A stretch of DNA of 64,000 nt. It comes from Planctomycetota bacterium. GTDB lineage: Bacteria; Planctomycetota; UBA8742; UBA2392. The DNA lies in the NCBI GenBank assembly GCA_020845475.1, contig JADLFN010000028.1, positions 1 to 64,000 of the forward strand, written 5' to 3'. The stretch's first letter is position 1. The number at the start of each line of letters is the position of its first letter. A program made the position numbers and the translations under genes. This document shows, one piece after another, positions 33,491-41,772 of the stretch. The notes below the pieces were generated by a model. It was given only the letters and a program-made list of their open reading frames with translations. It was not told the DNA's origin and searched no databases.

Positions 33491-34507
33491 ATGGACCGCA
33501 CGCTGATTGCAGCCGTTATCGCGTTCACTCTGCTGGCGCTGGGCTTCATCGCCATCGAGCGGCTTTGGCCCGCCGTTCGTGGCCAGCGCCTGCTTCGCGA
33601 CGGCTGGAAGACCGACGCCGTTTACTGGCTGTTCACACCCATCGTTTCCAAAAACCTGGCGCGGCTTGGTATTGGCGTGATGCTGGCCGCGCTGTTGTTG
33701 ATTTCGGGCGCGAAGGTGAACCGAGAGAACATAGAGGCCGCGATTGCCGGCCGCGACACCTGGTTTTCAACCTGGCCGATCTGGGTGCAGGCACTGAGTG
33801 TGCTGGTGCTGAGCGATTTCACAGCCTACTGGATGCACAGGGCATTTCACGGGCGGCTGTTTCAGGCCTCTGAGCGAAGCCAATTTCGGAGCGCCGAGCG
33901 AGCGGGGCAAGGCAGCCGAGCCGAGGCGTGTCTGGAGGACACGTGCGGCGAGGCGAACGCAGCACTGCGAAGCTCGCCGCCCGAAATTGGCCGCGAACGG
34001 GGCCTGAAACAGCCGCTTACGGGTTGGCTGTGGCGCGTGCACGCCGTGCATCACTCTTCGCGCGAACTGGATTGGCTGGCCTCGGTGCGGCTACACCCGC
34101 TGAACGAACTGATCACGCGCATGGTGCAGGTGCTGCCGTTCTACTTTCTCGGCTTCAGCCCGCTGGTGCTCGCGGGCGTGGCGCCGTTTCTGTCGCTCTA
34201 CGCGATCTTGCTGCACGCCAACGTGAACTGGAGCTTCGGCCCACTGCGCTACGTGATCGCAAGTCCCCTCTTTCATCGCTGGCACCACACCAGCGAAGAA
34301 GAAGGGCTGGACAAGAACTTCGCAGGCCTGCTGCCGATCTGGGACCTGCTTTTCGGAACGTGGCACATGCCCCAAGGCAAACACCCGCAAAAGTTCGGCA
34401 TCGTCGGCAACGACATGCCGCAAAGCCTCTGGGGGCAGATGATGTACCCGTTCAGGGTGAATAGGTCGCCTACGTCTGCCAGTTTTCCGCGGCAATGCCA
34501 TCGCTGA
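33491..34507 (+). CDS. Sterol desaturase/fatty acid hydroxylase family protein
   Basis: 338 residues, integral membrane. Histidine boxes for the di-iron site are present: HRAFH (116-120), HAVHH (184-188), LLHANVNW and FHRWHH near 260. The fold hydroxylates or desaturates lipids; the substrate is unknown. Normally the first two boxes are separated by about 12 residues. Here about 52 extra residues (123-174) lie between them, encoded by a 156-base inverted repeat that keeps the frame. The core seems intact, so the gene may still work. The start is ATG 33491 after GGGAG; a GTG 12 bases upstream is possible. Confidence 0.87.
   Translation: MDRTLIAAVIAFTLLALGFIAIERLWPAVRGQRLLRDGWKTDAVYWLFTPIVSKNLARLGIGVMLAALLLISGAKVNRENIEAAIAGRDTWFSTWPIWVQALSVLVLSDFTAYWMHRAFHGRLFQASERSQFRSAERAGQGSRAEACLEDTCGEANAALRSSPPEIGRERGLKQPLTGWLWRVHAVHHSSRELDWLASVRLHPLNELITRMVQVLPFYFLGFSPLVLAGVAPFLSLYAILLHANVNWSFGPLRYVIASPLFHRWHHTSEEEGLDKNFAGLLPIWDLLFGTWHMPQGKHPQKFGIVGNDMPQSLWGQMMYPFRVNRSPTSASFPRQCHR
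33857..34012. mobile_element. 156-bp inverted-repeat insertion inside the hydroxylase gene
   Basis: The outer arms are CTGTTTCAGGCC (33857-33868) and GGCCTGAAACAG (34001-34012), continuing inward with CCAATTTCGG and CCGAAATTGG. The length is 156 bases, exactly 52 codons, and no stop arises in the gene frame. The residues it encodes (SERSQFRSAERAGQ and so on) are not hydroxylase-like. It encodes nothing itself, so it is MITE-like. It does not resemble the element at 2799-2955. Confidence 0.75.
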
Positions 34508-34577
34508 GCATGACTCTTCGGCCTCCTGCGAGAATAGTCCGACGACTGCATAGAGTTGATTCGTCGCTCTTCATGGC

Positions 34578-34583
34578 CACAAT
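34578..34583 (+). promoter_or_regulatory. Possible -10 hexamer of the gene at 34590 (leaderless)
   Basis: CACAAT is followed by six bases (GCCTGG) and ATG 34590. The first base is off consensus, but the spacing is the same as at hemB and pyrC. Confidence 0.35.
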
Positions 34584-34589
34584 GCCTGG

Positions 34590-35342
34590 ATGCAGAGACG
34601 CGCCGCATACATGCGGTACTTGATTGCCTATGACTTGTTCAACGCGATCGGCCTTGCCCTATTGACCGTCGGAGTTTGGTTTTCGTGGCATTGGCTGCGC
34701 TTTCAGGGCTTGCTGGTCGTGCTGACGCTATGCATGCACTTTGGATTCATTGCCGTTACAAACGTCGGACTAGTATTGGGCCGCGACTTCGGACCCAAGG
34801 TCGGCTTGCGACACTCCGCGCTGATTTTGCTGATTCTGGCGGTCAATCTCGTGCTATCGCCTGCGGCAAGCCCTCATGTGGACCGAGCTGAAGTTATTGC
34901 CCGTTGGGCAGTCGCTGGCACCCAGTGTGTGATCCAGTGTGCACTCCTGTATCTTGGTTACCTGGCCTATGTGGCGGTTGACGAAAAAACTGTACCTGTC
35001 GCAACTGAGGAATCCGATCTGCATTCTGCGGCTTCGCTGGTGCTGGCAATGGCTACAACGGCCGATGGCAATCCCTCCGCAGCAAAGACACGATTAGCGG
35101 CCCAACGCCTGAGCGACCTGATGGGCACCGGCGCGACTGTTGAAGCGCTGGAACGGCGCATCAATTTTGCGTTGAAGTCGGCCTCTGATGCGGCGCTTGA
35201 ACGCGCCTGCGTCGCGCTGGCTGCGAACTACTCGCCGGAACAATTGAGTTGGCTCCAGAAAGCGGCCGCCGAGATCGCAGGTTCCGATGAACTCGCGTGC
35301 GGCTGGCTTGAAGAGTTGGCGGCGAAATTCGGAACCACCTAG
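34590..35342 (+). CDS. Membrane protein with four TM segments and a TerB-like tail
   Basis: 250 residues. Four hydrophobic segments lie at about 10-32, 40-62, 72-92 and 105-128. A helical C-terminal region follows (ASLVLAMATTADGNPSAAKT, LERACVALAANYSPEQLSWLQKA) with the size and residue pattern of the TerB/DjlA N-terminal fold. The next gene has the same plan and is probably a diverged paralogue. An alternative start is ATG 34611 (MRYLIAYDL). Function unknown. Confidence 0.65.
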   Translation: MQRRAAYMRYLIAYDLFNAIGLALLTVGVWFSWHWLRFQGLLVVLTLCMHFGFIAVTNVGLVLGRDFGPKVGLRHSALILLILAVNLVLSPAASPHVDRAEVIARWAVAGTQCVIQCALLYLGYLAYVAVDEKTVPVATEESDLHSAASLVLAMATTADGNPSAAKTRLAAQRLSDLMGTGATVEALERRINFALKSASDAALERACVALAANYSPEQLSWLQKAAAEIAGSDELACGWLEELAAKFGTT

Positions 35343-35494
35343 AAAGGGAGTCAGGCAGCTTTTGTTTGCGCGATACTGGCAAGCCGAGTGAGATTACGTT
35401 GAACAGCTTTTGGGCCTGCTTCGCGTAGACGGCGGATGCGCGAAACACATGAAGTATTGGCCTTTCGGTCGCGCGCAGATTTGAAAGCTCGCCC

Positions 35495-36304
35495 ATGGCT
35501 TCCAGTGAACCACGCGGAAGAGCCCTTCGCAGCCTTGGCTACGCGTGGCTGATCGTGGAGGTGTTTGCGCTCATTCCCGGCCTGACGGTGTTCTTCAGCC
35601 CTGTTGGAAAGGACTTCGCCTTTGCGGGCAGTGTGTTCTTTTACGGAAACCTGGCGTGCGTTTTCCTCATGTTCTGGATGCTCATCGCGCGCTCAAAAAG
35701 CTGCGCGATCGTTGCGGCTGTGCATGCACTGCTGAACTCAACGATGATCGTGACCGCCGCGATCATCGTGCTGAGTGCTAAGTCGTCCAGCAAGAGTGGT
35801 GACGACGCCGGTTTCATGTTCTTTCTCGTGGCGATGCAGGCCATCGTGATTGTTTTTGCCGTGCGTCTATGGAAGGCGACGGACGACCCCATGGCTGAGT
35901 GGATGAGATCCAACCCGCTCGAGCACGCGCTGCTTTTCATCTTCGCGCTGGCGGCGCGCGAGGGCGGCGGGCCCACGCCGGAAGCCTGCGCGCTGGCTTT
36001 GGCCGCCTATCAGGACGTGTTTGGCAGATTCGAAAACGAGGCCGTGCTGAAAGAGCGATTCGTGCGACTTTGCGAGATCCCTGAAGCCCGCGAGCAGTTT
36101 CAGCGTGCCTGGCCGCAGCTCATGCAGCGCATTTCCGCCGAGCAGCGCGCGTGGGTCTTCTCACGTGCGTGTGCCGTCGCATCGCCTGACGGAGACACCC
36201 TGCCGGCCACCCGGCAGTTTCTGGATGAGCTTTCTGTAAAGCTGGATCTGGCGCCCAAGCCAGGCCAGACTCCATCGGCCTACGAGCCCTTTGGCCGGCG
36301 GTGA
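35495..36304 (+). CDS. Membrane protein with four TM segments and a TerB-like tail, probable paralogue
   Basis: 269 residues. Four TM segments lie at about 14-35, 42-64, 68-92 and 104-124. A soluble C-terminal region follows, with two helical blocks: PLEHALLFIFALAAREGGG at about 140-160 and AWVFSRACAVASPDG with FLDELSVKLDL near the end. The last block resembles the TerB helix pattern with its acidic SPDGD turn. It parallels the gene at 34590 in layout and direction. The sigma factor gene follows 44 bases later, so it may share its regulation. Confidence 0.65.
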   Translation: MASSEPRGRALRSLGYAWLIVEVFALIPGLTVFFSPVGKDFAFAGSVFFYGNLACVFLMFWMLIARSKSCAIVAAVHALLNSTMIVTAAIIVLSAKSSSKSGDDAGFMFFLVAMQAIVIVFAVRLWKATDDPMAEWMRSNPLEHALLFIFALAAREGGGPTPEACALALAAYQDVFGRFENEAVLKERFVRLCEIPEAREQFQRAWPQLMQRISAEQRAWVFSRACAVASPDGDTLPATRQFLDELSVKLDLAPKPGQTPSAYEPFGRR

Positions 36305-36348
36305 GGATTTCTTGAGTACCTTCGCGCCCATGCCGCCTTTAACATGGC

Positions 36349-36888
36349 ATGGCGCTGAAACTTGATCCTTTGCGGCTGGCGGAACTCAAAATGGCGATGG
36401 CCGATTTCGAGCCCTTTGTTGCCCGCCATAACAAGGGTGTCTGGCGTTATCTACGCCTCCTTGGCTGCACGCCCGATGAAGCAGACGACCTGACCCAGGA
36501 CACCTTCATTGCCATCTTCCGCTCCGGCATGCGCGACATGGGCGATGCCGCGGCGGCTGCCTATCTTCGCACCACGGCGCGCCGCCTGTTCATTGATCTG
36601 CGTCGGCGCGAAAACCGTTTGCCCGCCAACGCCGACCTCGACGCCGCTGATGCAGTCTGGGCCGGTGCCGCGCCCGATGATTCCGGCGAAGCCCAGTTAG
36701 CCGCGCTACGAGAGTGCATGCAGGAACTTGCGCCGCGCGCGCAGGAAGCCGTGCGGCTGTTCTACGGCAGCGAAGCTGGCCGGCGCGACGTCGGGCTAAA
36801 GCTGGGCATTACCGAAGATGGCGTGCGCAACCTGCTGGCACGCGCCCGCGCCAATCTGCGCGAATGCCTGGAAGCGAGGCTGGCATGA
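36349..36888 (+). CDS. ECF-type RNA polymerase sigma factor
   Basis: 179 residues. Region 2 is at about 24-85 (VWRYLRLLGCTPDEADDLTQ, TFIAIF, AYLRTTARRLFIDLRRR). Region 4 is at about 120-175 (LAPRAQEAVRLFYG, GRRDVGLKLGITEDGVRNLL). No region 1 or 3 is seen, so it is an ECF sigma factor. Its stop codon overlaps the ATG of the giant kinase gene (ATGA), implying translational coupling. In Planctomycetota, ECF groups linked with Ser/Thr kinases instead of classical anti-sigma factors are known. The promoters it drives are unknown. Confidence 0.9.
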   Translation: MALKLDPLRLAELKMAMADFEPFVARHNKGVWRYLRLLGCTPDEADDLTQDTFIAIFRSGMRDMGDAAAAAYLRTTARRLFIDLRRRENRLPANADLDAADAVWAGAAPDDSGEAQLAALRECMQELAPRAQEAVRLFYGSEAGRRDVGLKLGITEDGVRNLLARARANLRECLEARLA

Positions 36889-39800
36889 CTGACTTCGAAG
36901 AACGCAACCTCGATAACATGCTGCAAGAAGAAGGCGGGTCGGCGCCGGCGCCGGACTTGACCCGGCGCATCATGGAACGCATTGCCAACGAAACGGGCGC
37001 GCCCAAAGGGGGCGACGCCGACGCGCCCGATGCTATACTCTTGCCCCGCGATGTGCGGCCAGGGGCCCAAGGAATCCACATGACTGACGAAAATCAGCCA
37101 CCGCAGGATCCTGAAACGCTGATGGACATTGAGCCAACGGCAGGCCCGGTGGTGCCCCCGCAGGGCACGCGCCGGCCTTCGGTACCGCCGCGCACGCCCA
37201 CTCAGGGCGCGCCGCGCATTCCCAGCAGTCAGGTTCCCGCCGTTCGCTCCACACCCGGCACCATGGCTGAAGAGCCCGGCCAGGCTCCCATGACCGGCGG
37301 CAAGATCATGGTCGGCACCAAGCTTGGCCAGATCGAGATCAATGGCGTGCTGGGCAAGGGCGGCATGGGCCAGGTGTTCCGCGGCTACCACGCCGCGCTG
37401 GACATTGAAGTCGCGATCAAAGTTCTGCCCGACGAACTCTCGCGCAATGAAGTCGTGCGCCAGCGCTTTTTGCGCGAGGCGCGCCTGTGCATCAAGCTTG
37501 ATCACCCTAACATCGTGCGCGTTTTCAACGTCGATGAATGGCAGGGCAACCTCTATCTCGTGCTCGAGCTGATTGAGGGCACCGACGCCGCCGGCATGCT
37601 CAAGGACGGCGGGCGCTTCCGCTATAAGCGCGCGCTCGAAATCGGCAAGGCCGCCGCCGAGGCTCTGGCCTACGCCCACCAACAGGGCCTGGTACATCGC
37701 GACGTCAAGCCGCACAACATTCTGCTCGGCGCCGCAGATGGCAAGATCAAACTTTCCGACTTCGGCCTGGCACGCGCGGCTTCTTCCGCCAGCCATTTGA
37801 CGATGTCCGGCCAGATCATGGGCACGCCGCACTACATGAGCCCGGAGCAGGCCGAGAGCAAGGAAGTCACGGACAAGTCTGACGTGTATTCGCTGGGCGT
37901 GACGCTCTACCACATGCTCACGGGTGAGACACCCTTTGTGGGCGACACGCCGATCTCCGTGGCGGTGCAGCACATCGCCAAAGAAATCCTGTATCCCGAG
38001 ATGCGCTTTGCCGCGTTCCCCAAGGAACTCGTGGCGGTGCTCAAGCGCATGACGGCCAAGGATGCCGCCAAGCGCTGCAGCGCCAAGCAGGCCGCGGTAT
38101 GGTTGCAAAAACTGTTCTCCATGGCCGGTGACGATGACCTTGCTGGCGAGCCCGCGGCCATGAAATCGCTCGCGCCAGTAGTGGCGGAAAGCGAGGCTTT
38201 CCGCCTGGCCGCCGAGCGCCGCAAAGCCAACGACGCGCGCGCCCGTGAAGAAGCCAAGAGCATGGTGATGATGGCCCGCACCATGCAGGAAGCCATGCCG
38301 GCCGTCGCCAAAACGATGGTCGAATCCGGCCAGCCGCAGCCTGTGCAGCCCGCACCCAGTGCCTCTCAGTCGCAATTGCAGCCTGCGCCCGCGGGCGGAG
38401 GCATGGGCAAGATTATCGCGGTATTGCTGCTGTTGATTCTGGTGGGTGGCGGCGTGGCCGGCTGGTACTTCGGCTTTGGCCCAGGCGCCAAGCAGAACCC
38501 CGCGAACAACTCTACGGTCATCGGCGGCGACGGCGGCAAGTCTGACGGCGGCAAAACCGACGGTACGAAGTCGGATGGCGGCAGAACGGACGGCGCCAAA
38601 ACCGATGGCGGCAAGACGGACGGAACTTCCACCGATGGCGGCAAGACAGACGGCGGGAAAACCGACGGCACCAGCACCGATGGCGGCAAGACGGACGGTA
38701 CCACCACCGACGGTGGAAAAACGGACGGCGGAAAAACGGACGGCGGAAAGACCGATGGCGGGCCTACGGACGGCACCAAGCCTCCGCCCGACAAAGACAG
38801 CCAGCTCGTAGCCGCGCGACTGAACGAGGCTGAGGCCTCGATCAACAGCGCGGCTTCAACCAGCGACTTGAAGAAGGCCAAGGCCGCCCTGGAAGCGGCC
38901 AGCCTGGCCCAGGGTGAAGCCAGCGAAACCCAGCGCATGAAACTGCGCGAGCTCAAGGACAAATTCGAGCGGCAATGGGCCTACTACAGCGTGACCGAGG
39001 GCCTGGACACGATTGAGGCCTCTCTCAATGCGCTGCGCACTGACCCCGAAGCCGACATCCAGCTGAACACTGCGATCGAGGCCAAGGAGTCGATCGCCAG
39101 GCTGAGTATTCCCGCTGATGTGGAGGTGCTGGTCAAAGAGCGCCGCGACGAGTTGTTCGGGCGCGTGGATCTGGCCTTGAACATGCGCCATGACGCGCTG
39201 CTCAAGAAAGCTGAAGCTGCGGCGCGCGAATCCAAGTATGAAGACGCCGAAACTTACTTCGCGAAGTTGCTGGCGCTGATGCTCGATGACAAGCGCAAAA
39301 ACGCTGCCGCGGCGCGGCGCGAGTCCGTGCTCTGGGAAGGCCGCATTTCCGGCACACAGGCACTGGTCAACGGCAAGCAATATGCGGAAGCCCGCAAGCG
39401 CATCGCGGACTTCAAGGCGCAAGGCGTGCCTGACGCGCAAAAGGATCGCTTTGCCGCGCTCGAAAAATCACTCGATGCGGCCATTGAGGGCGATCTCTCC
39501 TCGCATATTGCCACTGCAAAGGCCACGGCTGACCAGGGCCAGTATGAAGCCGCGCGCGGTGCGCTGATTGAAGCCGGCAAACTGCCGCTCAATGATTCGC
39601 AACTGGTGCGGCTGGACGAAGCGCGGATTTACGTGAATCTGAGCGAGCCGCTGACCGCCGCAGCCACGGCACTCAACGCCGGCCAGCTGGCGGAGTGTGC
39701 TGCGCAGCTCAAGGCTGCTGAAGGCATTGTGGCCAGTGCGGGCACCAAGAAAATAGCCGAGGAACAGACAACAAAACTGTCCGAGCTGAACACCAGGCTT

Positions 39801-41771
39801 GCTGCGGCGGTCAATGCCGAATTCGAGCGGCTGATGAAGGACGCGCGGGAATGCGTTGCGCGCAATGAGTTTGACAAGGCCGGCCAGAGTGTCGAGAAGG
39901 CGGGCACACTGCCCCTGAGTGAAGATCAGCGTCGTACGCTGGATGATTTCAAGACCGGCAACGCGCAGAAGCTGCGCGAGTACGTGAAGAAGATGCTCGA
40001 TGAGGTCGAAGAAGCTCTCAAGAAGGACGACTTTGACAGCGCGATGAAAGCGCTCAACAAAGTGAATAGCATGCAGCCCATCGCCGAGGAACACCAGGCG
40101 CGCTTCACAGCTTTGCAGCAGAAGGTAAACGAGGAGTCCGCCAGCCGCTTCCTCGCGGCCTACAACGCGGCGAACACGGCGCTCAATAGCGGTGATTTCG
40201 CAACGGCGGAAGCACAGCTTGCCAAGATGAAAACGCTGCCCGTGGGCGAAACGCTCAAGGCCAAGGTCGCCGAAGTTGAACAGAAGGTGGAAGGCGCGCG
40301 TACCGATGCCGTGAAGGCGCTGCTTAAGCAGTGCGGCGAGTTACGCGTTCAGGGCAAACACAAAGAAGCGAAGGTCAAGCTCGACGAAGCTTACGCTATC
40401 GCCACAACCGAGGCGTTGCAGAAGCGCTGCGAAAGCGAACGCGTCGAATGGCAATCGGCGGTCGATGATGCTTTTGACGACCTGCTCTCCAAGGCCCGCA
40501 AGGCTCGTGAAAACAAGGATTTTGCCGCCGCGGACAAGCATCTCGATCAAGCCCGGAATCTGCCCTTGAGCCAGGCGCAGTTGCTGAAGCTTTCCGACGC
40601 TGTGGACGACAACAAGGCCAAGCGCGACGAGTACATTAAAGATCTGTTCACGCTGCTGGAAAGCGCAGTCGCGCGCGGCGACGAAAAGGGCGGCGAAGAA
40701 ATCGTCAAGAAGCTCAGCGGTTTTTCCCTGACGGTCAGCGATCAGCTCAAGCTCAAGAATCTGAGGGCCAGCCTGAGCGGAGAGACGCGTGACGCCCGCA
40801 TCAAGCGGATGCCGGCGCAACTGCAGAAACTCGCTTATGACCGCTACTTGCAAAGCGAGCAGATGTTCAAGGCCGACGAGAGCATCGAGGCAGTCGCGGC
40901 CTCTGCCGACGGCAAAGTCGGCGCCTACGGCACGCGCGGCGGCAAGGTCGCGTTTTACAACCTGCGCCGCGGCACCCTGATTGGCCAGAGCACCGGCGGC
41001 CGGCGCATCATCAAGTCCATGGCCATAAGCCCGGATGGCAACTGGGGTGCGTGCGGCAACGATGACGGCAATGTGGTCATCTTCGACCTCAGCGGCGCCA
41101 CGGTGCGCGCGCTGGCCTGCGCCGAGCGGCTGGACGACGACATTACCGGCCTGGGCTTCTCCTCTGACAGCAAGACGTTGTTCGTGCTTGTGCAGGACGG
41201 CACGCTGGCGCGTTTCAACGTTTCATCGCAGACCAAAGCCGGCGCGCAGCCAACGGGCATCTCCAAGCCCAACGTCATGGCCGTCGATCCCACGGGCACG
41301 TTTGTAGCCGTTGGCGGCAACGACGGTGAAATCCAGGTGTTTGATGCCCGCAGCCTCGTGGCCAAGCGGCCCAAGCCGATCACGCTCACAAACGACAGCC
41401 TGGTATCCGCGATCAGTTTCTCGCAGGACGGCAAGTATCTCGTTGCGGCCAGCGAGGGCGACGGCGTTGGCATGTGGGAAACCGCGCGCCTGACAGACAA
41501 GCCGGCGGTGCAATACAAAGGCTTGGACGAATGGGCCAAGGGCGTGGGCTTCTCCGCCGATGGGAGGCGCGTGTGCGGCTTTGATTCTGAAAAGCGTTTT
41601 GTGGTCTGGGATCGCGCCAGCGGCACGGAAAACAAGCGCCATGAGTTCGAGGTGTTCAAGACGGCCAAGCGCTTTGAGCCGCGAGCGGGTTTCATCGGGC
41701 CCGACGGCACGGTGCTCATGGGCACGGCGGATGGCGAGTTCATTCACTTCACGGTGAAGTCGGCAAACTAG
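36885..41771 (+). CDS. Giant membrane Ser/Thr kinase with long helical region and WD40 propeller
   Basis: 1628 residues. Residues 1-65 are short and charged and precede a Pro-rich linker. The kinase domain (143-410) has LGKGGMGQVF, HRDVKPHN at 271 and DFG at 292. A TM helix (508-530) is followed by a tandem TDGGKTDG tract (about 549-632), then about 700 residues of helical, TPR-like or coiled-coil repeats (to about 1330), then a WD40-type propeller to the end (AISPDGNWGACGNDDGNVVI, FSQDGKYLVAASEGDGVGMW). The start at 36885 overlaps the sigma gene. A second ATG at 37081 with AAGGA upstream and a TATACT hexamer nearby could make a shorter form. The helical and WD40 parts should be outside the cytoplasm. 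Confidence 0.9.
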   Translation: MTDFEERNLDNMLQEEGGSAPAPDLTRRIMERIANETGAPKGGDADAPDAILLPRDVRPGAQGIHMTDENQPPQDPETLMDIEPTAGPVVPPQGTRRPSVPPRTPTQGAPRIPSSQVPAVRSTPGTMAEEPGQAPMTGGKIMVGTKLGQIEINGVLGKGGMGQVFRGYHAALDIEVAIKVLPDELSRNEVVRQRFLREARLCIKLDHPNIVRVFNVDEWQGNLYLVLELIEGTDAAGMLKDGGRFRYKRALEIGKAAAEALAYAHQQGLVHRDVKPHNILLGAADGKIKLSDFGLARAASSASHLTMSGQIMGTPHYMSPEQAESKEVTDKSDVYSLGVTLYHMLTGETPFVGDTPISVAVQHIAKEILYPEMRFAAFPKELVAVLKRMTAKDAAKRCSAKQAAVWLQKLFSMAGDDDLAGEPAAMKSLAPVVAESEAFRLAAERRKANDARAREEAKSMVMMARTMQEAMPAVAKTMVESGQPQPVQPAPSASQSQLQPAPAGGGMGKIIAVLLLLILVGGGVAGWYFGFGPGAKQNPANNSTVIGGDGGKSDGGKTDGTKSDGGRTDGAKTDGGKTDGTSTDGGKTDGGKTDGTSTDGGKTDGTTTDGGKTDGGKTDGGKTDGGPTDGTKPPPDKDSQLVAARLNEAEASINSAASTSDLKKAKAALEAASLAQGEASETQRMKLRELKDKFERQWAYYSVTEGLDTIEASLNALRTDPEADIQLNTAIEAKESIARLSIPADVEVLVKERRDELFGRVDLALNMRHDALLKKAEAAARESKYEDAETYFAKLLALMLDDKRKNAAAARRESVLWEGRISGTQALVNGKQYAEARKRIADFKAQGVPDAQKDRFAALEKSLDAAIEGDLSSHIATAKATADQGQYEAARGALIEAGKLPLNDSQLVRLDEARIYVNLSEPLTAAATALNAGQLAECAAQLKAAEGIVASAGTKKIAEEQTTKLSELNTRLAAAVNAEFERLMKDARECVARNEFDKAGQSVEKAGTLPLSEDQRRTLDDFKTGNAQKLREYVKKMLDEVEEALKKDDFDSAMKALNKVNSMQPIAEEHQARFTALQQKVNEESASRFLAAYNAANTALNSGDFATAEAQLAKMKTLPVGETLKAKVAEVEQKVEGARTDAVKALLKQCGELRVQGKHKEAKVKLDEAYAIATTEALQKRCESERVEWQSAVDDAFDDLLSKARKARENKDFAAADKHLDQARNLPLSQAQLLKLSDAVDDNKAKRDEYIKDLFTLLESAVARGDEKGGEEIVKKLSGFSLTVSDQLKLKNLRASLSGETRDARIKRMPAQLQKLAYDRYLQSEQMFKADESIEAVAASADGKVGAYGTRGGKVAFYNLRRGTLIGQSTGGRRIIKSMAISPDGNWGACGNDDGNVVIFDLSGATVRALACAERLDDDITGLGFSSDSKTLFVLVQDGTLARFNVSSQTKAGAQPTGISKPNVMAVDPTGTFVAVGGNDGEIQVFDARSLVAKRPKPITLTNDSLVSAISFSQDGKYLVAASEGDGVGMWETARLTDKPAVQYKGLDEWAKGVGFSADGRRVCGFDSEKRFVVWDRASGTENKRHEFEVFKTAKRFEPRAGFIGPDGTVLMGTADGEFIHFTVKSAN
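37034..37039 (+). promoter_or_regulatory. Possible internal -10 hexamer in the giant kinase gene
   Basis: TATACT, a near-perfect -10, lies inside the coding sequence 42 bases before an in-frame ATG (37081) that has AAGGA upstream. No -35 is seen at the right spacing. It could be chance. Confidence 0.3.
38530..38780 (+). repeat. TDGGKTDG-coding tandem repeat in the giant kinase
   Basis: About 20 four-residue units alternating TDGG/K with TDG-T/S, written with variable codons (GACGGCGGCAAAACC, GATGGCGGCAAGACG). Expansion by slippage followed by drift is likely. It lies just after the TM helix and probably forms a flexible stalk outside the membrane. Not a CRISPR or non-coding array. Confidence 0.9.
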
Positions 41772-41772
41772 C

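Noticed and set aside
36762-38375. A 537-codon open frame opposite the giant kinase
   Set aside because: It lies antisense to a clear kinase domain and has no domain-like sequence or ribosome site.
38530-38780. A CRISPR array or non-coding satellite
   Set aside because: The periodic DNA is a coding repeat (TDGGKTDG) in the kinase frame, with short variable units and no spacers.
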